Assembly: GCA_025351325.1 (NCBI GenBank)
Contig: JANXWE010000046.1
Span: forward strand, 24,395-88,394
Source: Fimbriiglobus sp.
GTDB taxonomy: Bacteria > Planctomycetota > Planctomycetia > Gemmatales > Gemmataceae
Reading direction: 5' to 3'
DNA: 64,000 nucleotides
Every line of letters starts with the position of its first letter. The stretch's first letter is position 1. A model generated the notes under the pieces. It did no database searches. It had not been told where the DNA came from and was given only the letters and a program-made list of their open reading frames with translations. Below, piece after piece: positions 28,836 to 38,025 of the stretch. The position numbers and the translations under genes are program-made.

Positions 28836-31052
28836 ATGATGCGATTCTGCACTTTCGTGGTAATGGGGCTGCTGCTCTGCAACAAGCCGTCCATCGCCGA
28901 CGAACGAAAAGCACGGGAGAAAGTTCTCGCCGAGGCCGAGTTGCGGTTGAAATCGATCTACGAGAAACGGGACTTCGCACCGGCGACGTTTCCCGGCAAA
29001 TGGCTCGCGGATAGCTCTGAGTATTGGATGCTGGAGCCTTCCAAACCGGGCGCTGAACCGGAGATCGTGAAGTACGATGCGAAGAGCGGGAAGCGATCCG
29101 TACTCATCGGTGCGGATCAACTCACGATCCCCGGCACAAAAGATCGCCTGTTCGTTCAACGGCTCCTCCAAACGCCCGTCGCCGGCAAGTTCTACCTGCA
29201 AACTCGGACCGGAAATTGGCTACTCGACTCGAAATCGGGCGAACTCAAAAAACTTCCCAACGAGATCCCGCAGGCATCGTCGGCGACCGCATTTTCTCCC
29301 CGGTCGGATCGCATTCTCTTTCACCGAGGCCGGAATCTCTCCGTGGGCGATCTTGCCAGCGGTCGGATCACGCCGCTGACTTCGGACGACGACCGCGGCC
29401 AATTGGACAACGGCGGCGAGTCGAGTTGGAGCCCCGATGGCCGACGGATTGCCTATGTCCAAACGGATTCCTCGAAGGTTCGCCTTCGACCCGTGGTTCA
29501 TCCGACCGACCCGAGTTATCCCGAGGTGACACTCGAACGGTTCGCCCGCGTCGGCACGCCGATTCCGACACTCCGTGTGGGAGTCGTCGATTCCTCGGGC
29601 GGCGACACGCGCTGGTTGAAACTCCCGGCCGACCCGGGGGCGTTTTACATAAACGATGTCAGTTGGGCCGGGAACTCGAAGGAACTCCTGATTGAGATAC
29701 TCAGCCGATTTCGGGACAATCGCAAATTCCTGCTCGCCAACGTCGAAACCGGCGAGATCGCGACCGCTTACGAGGAATCCGACCCCGCGTGGGTCGATGC
29801 GAGTAACGCGACCAACGGGGGTCTCGAGTGGATGCGCGACGGCAAAGAATTCGTCTTGCTCAGCGAGCGCGACGGCTGGCGACAAGCCTATGTCATTTCG
29901 CGCGATGGCAAGAAGCGCACGCTGCTCACGAAGGACAAATCCCACATCATCGCGCGCGGGCCGGTCGATGAAAAAGGCGGCTGGTTTTACTATTTCGCGT
30001 CGCCGAAGAACGCCACGCAACGCTACCTGTATCGCATCCGACTCGATGGCAAAGGCGAACCGGAACGGGTCACTCCGGCGGATCAACCCGGTACGCACAA
30101 CTACGAATTCTCGCCGGATCGCCAGTGGGCCTTCCACACGGTTTCGACGTTCGACAAGCCACCGGTCGTCGACTTGGTTCACCTTTCCGACCATCACTCG
30201 GAACGTGTTTTGGAAGCGAATGCAGAGCTCCACAAACGCGCTAGCCCCCTGATCACCAAGCCGACCGAGTTCTTGAAACTCGACATCGGCAACGGCGTCG
30301 AGATGGACGCATGGATGATCAAACCGCGCGACTTCGATGAGAAAAAGAAGTACCCGGTCTTCGTCTTCATTTACGGCGAACCGCACGGCCAGACGGTGCT
30401 CGACGATTGGGCCGGCGGCCAGAACCACACCATGTTCCACCGGATGATCGCCGACCTCGGATACCTGGTCGTGTCGATCGACGGGCGCGGGACGCCGGCG
30501 CCGAAGGGCGCCGCGTGGCGAAGGGCCGTCTACGGGAGCCTCGGGCCACTTTCGACCGAGGAACAAGCGGCAGGCCTCAAGGAGTTGGGCCGCATGCGTT
30601 CGTACGTCGATTTGTCGCGAGTGGGAATCTGGGGCTGGAGCGGCGGTGGCTCGAATACCTTGAACGCGATGTTCCGCAAACCGGATGTGTATCACGTCGG
30701 CATTGCGGTGGCGCCCAAACCGCGCCCGGAACTGTACAACGCCTGGTTCCAGGAAATCTTCATGCGGACCCCGGAAGTGAACCCGGATGGCTACCGCAAG
30801 GCCGCGGCCATCAATTTCGCGGAAGGCCTGCGCGGGGATCTCTTGATCGTGCACGGCACCGGCGAAACGAACACGCATCTTCAAATCACAGAGAGCCTCG
30901 TGGATCGACTGATTGAACTCGGCAAGCGATTCGAATACATGGCCTACCCGAATCGCGATCATGGTTTGCGTGAGGGCAAAGGCACCGCTGTTCATCTTCG
31001 AATGCTGATGACGCGATACTTGATCGAGCATCTTCCTCCGGGTCCGCAGTAA
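28836..31052 (+). CDS. Secreted S9 family prolyl oligopeptidase / dipeptidyl peptidase IV-like
   Basis: WD/propeller N-terminal part; C-terminal YPVFVFIYGEPHGQTV...VGIWGWSGGGSNTLNAMFRKPDVYHVGIAVAPKP...YPNRDHGL (GWSGGG nucleophile elbow, catalytic H). Confidence 0.85.
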   Translation: MMRFCTFVVMGLLLCNKPSIADERKAREKVLAEAELRLKSIYEKRDFAPATFPGKWLADSSEYWMLEPSKPGAEPEIVKYDAKSGKRSVLIGADQLTIPGTKDRLFVQRLLQTPVAGKFYLQTRTGNWLLDSKSGELKKLPNEIPQASSATAFSPRSDRILFHRGRNLSVGDLASGRITPLTSDDDRGQLDNGGESSWSPDGRRIAYVQTDSSKVRLRPVVHPTDPSYPEVTLERFARVGTPIPTLRVGVVDSSGGDTRWLKLPADPGAFYINDVSWAGNSKELLIEILSRFRDNRKFLLANVETGEIATAYEESDPAWVDASNATNGGLEWMRDGKEFVLLSERDGWRQAYVISRDGKKRTLLTKDKSHIIARGPVDEKGGWFYYFASPKNATQRYLYRIRLDGKGEPERVTPADQPGTHNYEFSPDRQWAFHTVSTFDKPPVVDLVHLSDHHSERVLEANAELHKRASPLITKPTEFLKLDIGNGVEMDAWMIKPRDFDEKKKYPVFVFIYGEPHGQTVLDDWAGGQNHTMFHRMIADLGYLVVSIDGRGTPAPKGAAWRRAVYGSLGPLSTEEQAAGLKELGRMRSYVDLSRVGIWGWSGGGSNTLNAMFRKPDVYHVGIAVAPKPRPELYNAWFQEIFMRTPEVNPDGYRKAAAINFAEGLRGDLLIVHGTGETNTHLQITESLVDRLIELGKRFEYMAYPNRDHGLREGKGTAVHLRMLMTRYLIEHLPPGPQ

Positions 31053-31083
31053 GGGAATTGCACCCACCGGTCAAAGAATACCT

Positions 31084-31150
31084 TGTGGGATCGGCTTCCA
31101 GCCTGTCCCACTCAGGTTGATTGATCCATGGACAGGCAAGATGCCTGTCC
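31084..31150. repeat. Pair of REP-like palindromes (REPIN-like)
   Basis: GTGGGATCGGCT-TCC-AGCCTGTCCCAC (31085-31111) and GGACAGGCAAGATGCCTGTCC (31130-31150); same core as 18014-18034. Confidence 0.75.
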
Positions 31151-31195
31151 CACATGACCAGTACATACCACGTTCACTGGCAACCGCTCACGCTA

Positions 31196-31225
31196 CCACG
31201 GTGGACGCGGTCGCGTCGCACACGC
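31196..31225 (+). repeat. 30-bp repeat unit, copy B
   Basis: CCACGGTGGACGCGGTCGCGTCGCACACGC; 26 of 30 identical to 28661-28690. Confidence 0.65.
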
Positions 31226-31270
31226 TATGGATCAGTGTGTACCTCCGTTGCCTCCGGTGAGACCCGATCG

Positions 31271-31642
31271 ATGATTCCGCAGCAGCTCGTGGCCTCCCTG
31301 TTCGCCCTCGCGCTGGTGTCGCTCGGGGCCGCCGTCGCCGGGCTGTACACCGGGCCACGCGAGTCGTATCGAAGCTTCTGGTTCATGTGCGGGATCTGGG
31401 GCGCCATCGATGGGGTCATCGCCTGGACGTCGTTCCTCCAGGAGCCGTTGCCACTCGACGAACTGCGCAACGTGCTCGCGATCAACCTCGCCTTGCAGGC
31501 GATCTACTTGCCGCTGGGCCTGATCCTGGCGACGCGGTCGAAACCGGCGTTGAAGGGTCTCGGTTGGGGCATTTTGGTGCAGGCCGTCGCGCTGGGCGTG
31601 ATCGACGCCTACTTCTATGCCAAGTGTGGCGGTCTACTTTAA
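31271..31642 (+). CDS. Small four-TM membrane protein, unknown function
   Basis: MIPQQLVASLFALALVSLGAAVAGLYTGPRESYRSFWFMCGIWGAIDGVIAW...; regular hydrophobic segments. Confidence 0.65.
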   Translation: MIPQQLVASLFALALVSLGAAVAGLYTGPRESYRSFWFMCGIWGAIDGVIAWTSFLQEPLPLDELRNVLAINLALQAIYLPLGLILATRSKPALKGLGWGILVQAVALGVIDAYFYAKCGGLL

Positions 31643-32359
31643 CTTGTAGGGGACTTCCAACCCGTGGGCTTCCATCAATTCTGCGTTCGCTAGCAATTCT
31701 TGAGTCGGCCCATCTGCTGCGATTCGGCCACCGTCGAGCACGATGGAGCGTGGGCACGTTTCGAGCACCATGTCCAGGTCGTGGGTCGCCAACAACAGGG
31801 TCGTGGTTAAACCAAGAACCGTGCGGATCAACTCCCGGCGGCCACGCGGATCGAGAAACATACTCGGCTCGTCGAGCAACAAGATACTCGGTTTCATCGC
31901 CAAGACCCCGGCCAGAGCAGCACGGCGTTTCTCTCCTCCGGAGAGTCGATGGGGCGAGCGATCTTCACAACCGATTAGCCCGAGCAATTGCAAGCTCTCA
32001 CGGGCACTGGCCACCGCATCTTCCGGCGATTGACCGAGGTTCAGCGGGCCAAATGCCACATCTTCCAGCACGGTCGCACTGAAGAGTTGATCGTCCGGAC
32101 TCTGAAAGACGACGCCGATGACTTCGGGGAGTTTCCTCCGCACCTTGGCATCCGCCGCATCCAATCCCTGCACCACCACTTGCCCCAATTGGCCCGGTAG
32201 CACGCCGCAAAGTCGCAGGAACAGTGTCGTCTTGCCGGCCCCATTCGGGCCGACCAGGGCGACCCGTTCGCCGGGTGAAATCTGGAACGACACGTCGCCG
32301 AGTGCACGTCGGCCATCCGCAAAATGGTGCGTTAACTTCACGACTTGGAGCGCCATCAT
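31634..32359 (-). CDS. cbiO: Cobalt/nickel ECF-type ABC transporter ATP-binding protein
   Basis: VKLTHHFADGRRALGDVSFQISPGERVALVGPNGAGKTTLFLRLCGVL...LSGGEKRRAALAGVLAMKPSILLLDEPSMFLDP; adjacent to cbiQ. Confidence 0.85.
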   Translation of the reverse strand: MMALQVVKLTHHFADGRRALGDVSFQISPGERVALVGPNGAGKTTLFLRLCGVLPGQLGQVVVQGLDAADAKVRRKLPEVIGVVFQSPDDQLFSATVLEDVAFGPLNLGQSPEDAVASARESLQLLGLIGCEDRSPHRLSGGEKRRAALAGVLAMKPSILLLDEPSMFLDPRGRRELIRTVLGLTTTLLLATHDLDMVLETCPRSIVLDGGRIAADGPTQELLANAELMEAHGLEVPYKLK

Positions 32360-33072
32360 AGCCACCACTCCCCGAAGAGCAGGGTCACGATGACGAGTAT
32401 GACCACCACGAATCCTACGACATCTCCGAACGTGGTCTGGAACCGCTGCGTGGTATGAAAGCGACCGGTGAAACCGCGGGTGCGCATGGCGATGGCTACT
32501 TGTTCCGCACGGTCGCCACCACGCAGCAACAACGTGCCGATGGCTTGGCCGGTGGTTTGGTACGTTCGCAAGTTCGTAGCCGGGCGAAAGGCTCGTGTCC
32601 GCAGGGCGATTCGCACTCGTCGGGCTTCCGCAAAAAAGAGGAACGTATACCGGTAGGCCAACAGCGCAATCTGCACGAGCACCCCCGGCAAATAGAGGTG
32701 GTGCGCCGCCGCCAAGGTCTGTGCGAGCGGGGCCGTGCGAAGGAGGATCAATCCGACGGAAGCGATGGCCAACGCCCGCAGGGTCATTGAGACGGCCAGT
32801 GAAAACCCGTTGTCGTTCGTGAACGGGAAGACGACCAGCACCGGAATTATCCCCAGTAGAACGAAGAATAACCGTCCACCGACATCACTTAGGTTCAACT
32901 TCCCGAGTCCGATGCCGAGCAAGCCCAGCCCGAATGCCACCGATGTGATTGCCGGATGGGTAATCACGGAAAACGCCACACACGCCAAAAGAAGGGCGGC
33001 GAGCTTCCAACGGGCATCCCAACGGCTCAGCAACGATTCGGGAATCGTCGGTTCGCGGACGGCGAGTGTCAT
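32356..33072 (-). CDS. cbiQ: Cobalt ECF-type transporter transmembrane protein CbiQ
   Basis: RWDARWKLAALLLACVAFSVI...ALAYRYTFLFFAEARRVRIALRTRAF...RAEQVAIAMRTRGFTGRF (CbiQ/EcfT coupling motifs). Confidence 0.85.
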   Translation of the reverse strand: MTLAVREPTIPESLLSRWDARWKLAALLLACVAFSVITHPAITSVAFGLGLLGIGLGKLNLSDVGGRLFFVLLGIIPVLVVFPFTNDNGFSLAVSMTLRALAIASVGLILLRTAPLAQTLAAAHHLYLPGVLVQIALLAYRYTFLFFAEARRVRIALRTRAFRPATNLRTYQTTGQAIGTLLLRGGDRAEQVAIAMRTRGFTGRFHTTQRFQTTFGDVVGFVVVILVIVTLLFGEWWL

Positions 33073-33255
33073 AGGCCAGGGGGCTTAGGGAGGATCGTGA
33101 AGATGAGATACGGTTTCGGGGAAAGGAGGGCCAATTATGCAGGCGATACCGGCAGAAAGGGATTTCTTCAAATCCACAAATGATAGGGGATGATGTGGCT
33201 TGACTCACCTGCCGATAATAGACAGGAAGGATTCTCGCACTTAAGAGGAACGGCC

Positions 33256-33486
33256 ATGTCTCGCTCACGGATGATGCTGCTCGCGGTTTTGGCTGCTTCG
33301 GCCCTCGTCGGTTGCAAAGACTTCAACGGCCCTCGTAAGGCCGCGATGAAGCCCAAACCCGATTTGCCCGGCTACAGCATTGAACAACAAGAACGCCGTG
33401 GCCGGGACAAGCTGACCATCCCCGAGGATAACTTCCGCATCGGGCCGAGCTTGAACATTGATCGTCCCAGCCCGACTGGTCGCTAA
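33256..33486 (+). CDS. Small lipoprotein
   Basis: MSRSRMMLLAVLAASALVGCKDFNGPRK, clear lipobox; 76 aa. Confidence 0.6.
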   Translation: MSRSRMMLLAVLAASALVGCKDFNGPRKAAMKPKPDLPGYSIEQQERRGRDKLTIPEDNFRIGPSLNIDRPSPTGR

Positions 33487-33487
33487 C

Positions 33488-34729
33488 TCACTTCGTCGGC
33501 AGCGAGACTTCGGCGTCGAACATCAGTTTCGGATCGCCGCTTTCCAAGAGCGTGCGGATCATAACGGCGATCCGACGCCTGAGTGTCTCCTTCAAGATAT
33601 CCTGTTTGCCATTGAGGAACGTGATCTCCTCGTCCATGTCGACCATGCGGTCGTCGAGGCGCACATGGACGCGATCCATTTTGTCGATCTTTTCAAACGT
33701 CACGGTCTGTTTGCCGAGCGTGGCGATGACAGTGCCTCCCTTGTGCTGATACTTGCCACCCGAAACCGCGAGCCAGTAGGAGCGTAGCTGCTCGCCACGC
33801 TGCTCCCAGACCACGCGCTCCGGTACCGGATTCCGGCTCACCTTTGCCATCCAAGGCAGCGCCACGGCGTCTTCGCGATCCATCCAGTGTCCTTTGCCCT
33901 CGTAGCTTTTGAAGAAGTGCTTGTACCCCTTGGCGTCGGCCTTCTCCAAGTCGTCGAGTTTCTTGGCCCACTCGGCGCAAACGGCGTTCCGGTTGTAGGC
34001 TGCGTCGTTCCCGCCGACCTGCAGGGCGAAGGCCACGTTGCGTAGATTCAGCGGACTGGCGTCGTTCGGGTGCCCTGCCATCATGGCGGCCCCGGCCCAG
34101 CGATCGGCCAACCTGGGGGCCAACTGGTACACGCCATCGCCACCGGCTGAGTAACCGAAAAGATAGACGCGATCCGGGTTGACCCCTTCCAGGGCGATGA
34201 AATTCTCGATCAACTTGGCAAACAGTCGGTCGATGTGCCCTTCGTGCCACAAATTCCACGTGTTCGTCGGCGCCCGTGGCACCACGTAGAACCCCTCATC
34301 AAGCTTGTAGAGTTTCTTCTGGTTTTCCCATTGTTTGTCGTTCACTTCTTTCGGGGCGCCGCCGCCGCCATGGAGCGAAATCCAAAGGCTGTGCCCCTCG
34401 GCTGGCTTCTTGCCGAACTCCGTGACCGAGTAAGGCATCTCCAGCTTGTCGTCTTTGAGCACCTTGGCCGCGTGCTCGGCACTGCGTTCCTTCGGAAAGT
34501 TCTCGAAGTACGCGGCCACAATCATCTCACGGGCTTTCGCGGCATCAGTTTTGGTCAGCGGATCCATTGCGAAAGGTTTGCCGACAAGGTCGGAGAGCTT
34601 CGCCGGTTTCACTTGGAGTGCCTCGGAACACTCACGCAGTGCGTTGGCGGATTTCTCGGCATCCGGCGGGGCCGCGAAGAGGGCTGCGGGTAACAGGAAG
34701 CAACTGATTGCAAAGAGTATGCGGAGCAT
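33488..34729 (-). CDS. Secreted alpha/beta hydrolase (PHB-depolymerase/esterase-like)
   Basis: MLRILFAISCFLLPAALFAAPPDAEK signal; LWISLHGGGGAPKEVND...YLFGYSAGGDGVYQLAPRLADRWAGAAMMAGHP. The ORF-track extension to 35647 is antisense to the sigma-54 gene. Confidence 0.8.
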   Translation of the reverse strand: MLRILFAISCFLLPAALFAAPPDAEKSANALRECSEALQVKPAKLSDLVGKPFAMDPLTKTDAAKAREMIVAAYFENFPKERSAEHAAKVLKDDKLEMPYSVTEFGKKPAEGHSLWISLHGGGGAPKEVNDKQWENQKKLYKLDEGFYVVPRAPTNTWNLWHEGHIDRLFAKLIENFIALEGVNPDRVYLFGYSAGGDGVYQLAPRLADRWAGAAMMAGHPNDASPLNLRNVAFALQVGGNDAAYNRNAVCAEWAKKLDDLEKADAKGYKHFFKSYEGKGHWMDREDAVALPWMAKVSRNPVPERVVWEQRGEQLRSYWLAVSGGKYQHKGGTVIATLGKQTVTFEKIDKMDRVHVRLDDRMVDMDEEITFLNGKQDILKETLRRRIAVMIRTLLESGDPKLMFDAEVSLPTK

Positions 34730-34903
34730 GACCGTTTCCAGAAGTTCGGGGACGGAAGCAGTATATAACCAATTGATAGGACAAGAATGCTCATATTTCG
34801 TGCGAACCGTGTCGAATTCCTGCGCGGCAGAGCTATACTGAGATAGTCGCTGTGCCGTTTGGCACCGAATCACGAGGCTTCCTCTCCCGGGTTGCCGCCG
34901 CGA

Positions 34904-35995
34904 ATGCCCAAAATCGAGCAAATCGAACCGCCTCTGCCCGAAATTGTGGGCAGAGCGCCGTCCATGCAAGACGTTTACAGGATGGTACGGCTCGCCGCCC
35001 CACGCTCGGCCACGGTGCTGCTGATCGGGGAAACGGGCACCGGCAAAGAGGTGATTGCGCGCGCGGTTCACAAGTTGTCGGTGCGGAAAGAAGGGCCGTA
35101 CATTCGCGTCAACTGCGGGGCGCTCCACGAGAATTTGTTGGAGTCCGAACTCTTTGGGCACGTCAAAGGGGCATTCACCGGAGCCATCGAAAACAAGGCC
35201 GGTCGCTTCGAAGCGGCCCACGGCGGCAGCATCTTCCTCGACGAAATCAACAGCATGTCGCCGAAGCTCCAAGTGAAGCTGCTGCGGGTGCTGCAAGAGC
35301 GCGAATTCGAGCGTGTCGGCGAAAGCCGGACGATTCGTGTCGATGTCCGAGTGATCGCCGCGACGAATTCCTCGCTCGAAGAACTCGTCGAACGGGGCGA
35401 GTTCCGCGAAGATCTCTATTACCGCCTCAATGTCGTGCCCATCGTGTTGCCGCCACTTCGTGAACGCCGCGAAGACATCCCCATGTTGGCGAAATTCTTC
35501 TTGAAGCGCTACGCTGAAGCGAACAAGCTCCCGGTCGTTCCAGAGTTGACTCCGGAAGTCATCGACACCATTCTCAAACACGATTGGCCCGGCAACGTCC
35601 GCGAACTCGAGAACGCCATTGAGAGGCTCGTGGTGCTGTCCGATCACGGTGCGTTATTGCCGGAGGTGCTCAAGCTTGATCGGCCCCGAGTGCAACTGCG
35701 GAGCGTTAAGAACTCCAATGGCTCCCCGATCACGATGGATGTGCCGACGCTCATCAAAGCACTCGTGCGGGCCGGTGTACAATCGCCCCTGCCACCCGGG
35801 GTGAAACTGCACCGGTACTTGGTCGGTGGCTTCGAACGCGAACTGATTGAACATGTGCTGCGGATGTGCGAAAGCGTGCAGATCAAAGCGGCCGACCGGT
35901 TGGGAATCAATCGCAACACCCTGCACAAGAAGTTGGAAGAGTACGAACAAGCCGATGTGAAATCGGAAGTGATGGAGGAGTCAGTCGGTGAGTGA
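34904..35995 (+). CDS. Sigma-54-dependent transcriptional regulator (AAA+ plus Fis-type HTH) lacking an N-terminal receiver domain
   Basis: LIGETGTGKEVIARAVH (Walker A), ELFGHVKGAFTGAIE (GAFTGA), GGSIFLDEINSMSP (Walker B), C-terminal KAADRLGINRNTLHKKLEEY. Confidence 0.9.
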   Translation: MPKIEQIEPPLPEIVGRAPSMQDVYRMVRLAAPRSATVLLIGETGTGKEVIARAVHKLSVRKEGPYIRVNCGALHENLLESELFGHVKGAFTGAIENKAGRFEAAHGGSIFLDEINSMSPKLQVKLLRVLQEREFERVGESRTIRVDVRVIAATNSSLEELVERGEFREDLYYRLNVVPIVLPPLRERREDIPMLAKFFLKRYAEANKLPVVPELTPEVIDTILKHDWPGNVRELENAIERLVVLSDHGALLPEVLKLDRPRVQLRSVKNSNGSPITMDVPTLIKALVRAGVQSPLPPGVKLHRYLVGGFERELIEHVLRMCESVQIKAADRLGINRNTLHKKLEEYEQADVKSEVMEESVGE

Positions 35996-36050
35996 GAGTG
36001 GGCCGCATCGACCCACTCTCACTCACCGAGCCAAATCGTTTCGGTACCCG

Positions 36051-36923
36051 TTACCCCAACTTTTTCACTTGGTCTTTGAAGTAGGCGAGGCACGTCTTCA
36101 CGTCGGCAGTCGGATCCTTCTCGCTGGCTTCGTATTCGATGGCGATGTACCCTTTGAACTTCACGTCCTTCAATTCTTTGAGCACGCCGAGCACGTCGAG
36201 GACACCGGTTTTATCGCCGAATGGCACGTCGGTCATGCGCTTGTTGTCGTGATCCTTCAGGTGCAGGCCGAAGTTGCGGGCGCCCATAATCTTGATCTGC
36301 TCGACCGGGTCGAGCTTGATGTCGAGTTGGGCCGCACGGATGAGGTGGCCCGTGTCGAGGCAAGTGCCGATCAGTTCGTGGCGATCCTTGATCGTTTTTA
36401 GGATCGAAGCGGCGTCACGCCAGCGGTGCATTTTACCACCGCCCGACGGGCCGTGCGGGTGAATGGCGATGGCGATTTTGTACTCTGCCACGAGTTTGTC
36501 GAGGCTGTCGAAGCTGTCCGGATCGGGGTCGGCACTCAGGGCTTTCACACCGAGGGCGGCCCCGAGCTCGAACAGTTTCTTGTTCTTGTCGTTGTCCTTG
36601 CTGAAGTTCACCACGCCGTACGAGACTGGCGTCACGCCGTACTCGCCGCACAGTTTCATGTACCCTTTCACCGCGTCGGGGCTGCTGTTGGCGGGAATGT
36701 GTCCTGGGTAGATCTCGGCGTTCTTGATGCCCACCTCTTGGGTCGCCTTCAGCATCCGCTCCAGCTTGAACGCCCGGAAGGTGTACGACTGGATCGCGAC
36801 CGTGTAGCCGCCGAAAGGGTCTTTTTCTTTGTCTTCGGCTCGGGTCTGCAAGCCGAGTGCGGCCGTGCCGACAACGGCGGCGGAACCGAGCAGGAAGGAT
36901 CGTCGGTCGAGGGTGGCGTGCAT
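36051..36923 (-). CDS. Sugar phosphate isomerase/epimerase (xylose-isomerase-like TIM barrel) with Tat signal
   Basis: MHATLDRRSFLLGSAAVVGTAALG; TCLDTGHLIRAA; GARNFGLHLKDHDNK...GYIAIEYEASEKDP. Confidence 0.85.
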   Translation of the reverse strand: MHATLDRRSFLLGSAAVVGTAALGLQTRAEDKEKDPFGGYTVAIQSYTFRAFKLERMLKATQEVGIKNAEIYPGHIPANSSPDAVKGYMKLCGEYGVTPVSYGVVNFSKDNDKNKKLFELGAALGVKALSADPDPDSFDSLDKLVAEYKIAIAIHPHGPSGGGKMHRWRDAASILKTIKDRHELIGTCLDTGHLIRAAQLDIKLDPVEQIKIMGARNFGLHLKDHDNKRMTDVPFGDKTGVLDVLGVLKELKDVKFKGYIAIEYEASEKDPTADVKTCLAYFKDQVKKLG

Positions 36924-36995
36924 GACGGTGGCTCCGGGAGTGGGACTAGGAACGTGGAGATTGTATGCGAACGGAAGTGAGTTGAGGAATGGCGT

Positions 36996-37886
36996 TCACG
37001 CCACGACGCGGTTGCGGCCGGCATGCTTGGCACGATACAAGTTCGCGTCGGCTTGTTTGAGCAGATCGGTCGCGGTGATCGGGGTTTCGCCATTGGTGCT
37101 GGCGACCCCGACGCTGAGGGTCACGGGGATCTGCAAACTTTCGAACCAGAACGGGGTGACTTCGACGATTCCTCGGATTCGTTCGGCGACGTCGACGGCC
37201 TGGTCGTGGGTCGATTCCACGAGCACGAGCGCGAACTCTTCGCCGCCGTAGCGGGCAAACAGGTCCTCGCGGCGAACGGTATGCCGGATGCGGTTGCTCA
37301 TCTCGCGGAGCACGTGATCGCCGCAGAGGTGGCCGTGCTCGTCGTTGACGACTTTGAATTTATCGAGGTCGAGCATCAGGATAGACAACGGTCGTTGGTG
37401 GCGCTGCGACCGGGCCACTTCCCGATCCAAAAAGTCGGTGAGGTAGCGGTTGTTGTGAATCTGGGTCAGGCCGTCGAAGATCGTCAGGCGGTAAATTTCT
37501 TCGTGGTACTCCGACTCGATATTTCCGCCGGTCAAAAACCGGAAGATCGCATTGCCGACGCGGATGTAGTCGCCGTCTTGGAGGAGGTGGGCACCGCGGG
37601 TCACTTTGTCGTTGACAAACGTGCCGTTGAGGCTCTTGGTATCGACGATGTAAACGCCATCACGTGCCGTTTCAATTCGGCAATGGGCACGCGATACGGA
37701 ATTGTCGTGGAGGAGAATCTGGGAACTCTCCCCACGACCCAGAATGATCGGCCCCCCCTCAAGCGGGTGGCGTTTGCCCATATTCGGGCCGCTAGGGTAG
37801 ATATGAACGAGGCATGCTTCCAGATTGCCGCTGTTCACCACAACAGCGGGTTTGCCAATCCAAGTATCGCCACTGCGCTGAGACAT
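36996..37886 (-). CDS. FHA-GGDEF diguanylate cyclase
   Basis: FHA motif PIILGRGESSQILLHDNSVSRAHCRIE; GGDEF domain DGLTQIHNNRYLTDFLDREV...MLDLDKFKVVNDEHGHLCGDHVL...FARYGGEEFALVL. Confidence 0.9.
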   Translation of the reverse strand: MSQRSGDTWIGKPAVVVNSGNLEACLVHIYPSGPNMGKRHPLEGGPIILGRGESSQILLHDNSVSRAHCRIETARDGVYIVDTKSLNGTFVNDKVTRGAHLLQDGDYIRVGNAIFRFLTGGNIESEYHEEIYRLTIFDGLTQIHNNRYLTDFLDREVARSQRHQRPLSILMLDLDKFKVVNDEHGHLCGDHVLREMSNRIRHTVRREDLFARYGGEEFALVLVESTHDQAVDVAERIRGIVEVTPFWFESLQIPVTLSVGVASTNGETPITATDLLKQADANLYRAKHAGRNRVVA

Positions 37887-38025
37887 ATTCGAATTTTAAG
37901 CGGGTTGCAATTGTCCAAGTGTGTGTAATTTACAACACGTTCCGGAGGAACCACTTCACCCGAACCTGAATAATCGGATAAATTCATCCGTTCGGCGCGG
38001 AATATTCCGCCAGCGGCTGAATCGG

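Noticed and set aside
29220-31067. 615-aa minus-strand ORF
   Set aside because: Antisense to the S9 peptidase, which has clear catalytic motifs; composition typical of a shadow ORF.
34730-35647. N-terminal extension of the 719-aa hydrolase ORF
   Set aside because: Antisense to the sigma-54 AAA+ gene; a proper signal peptide starts at 34729.
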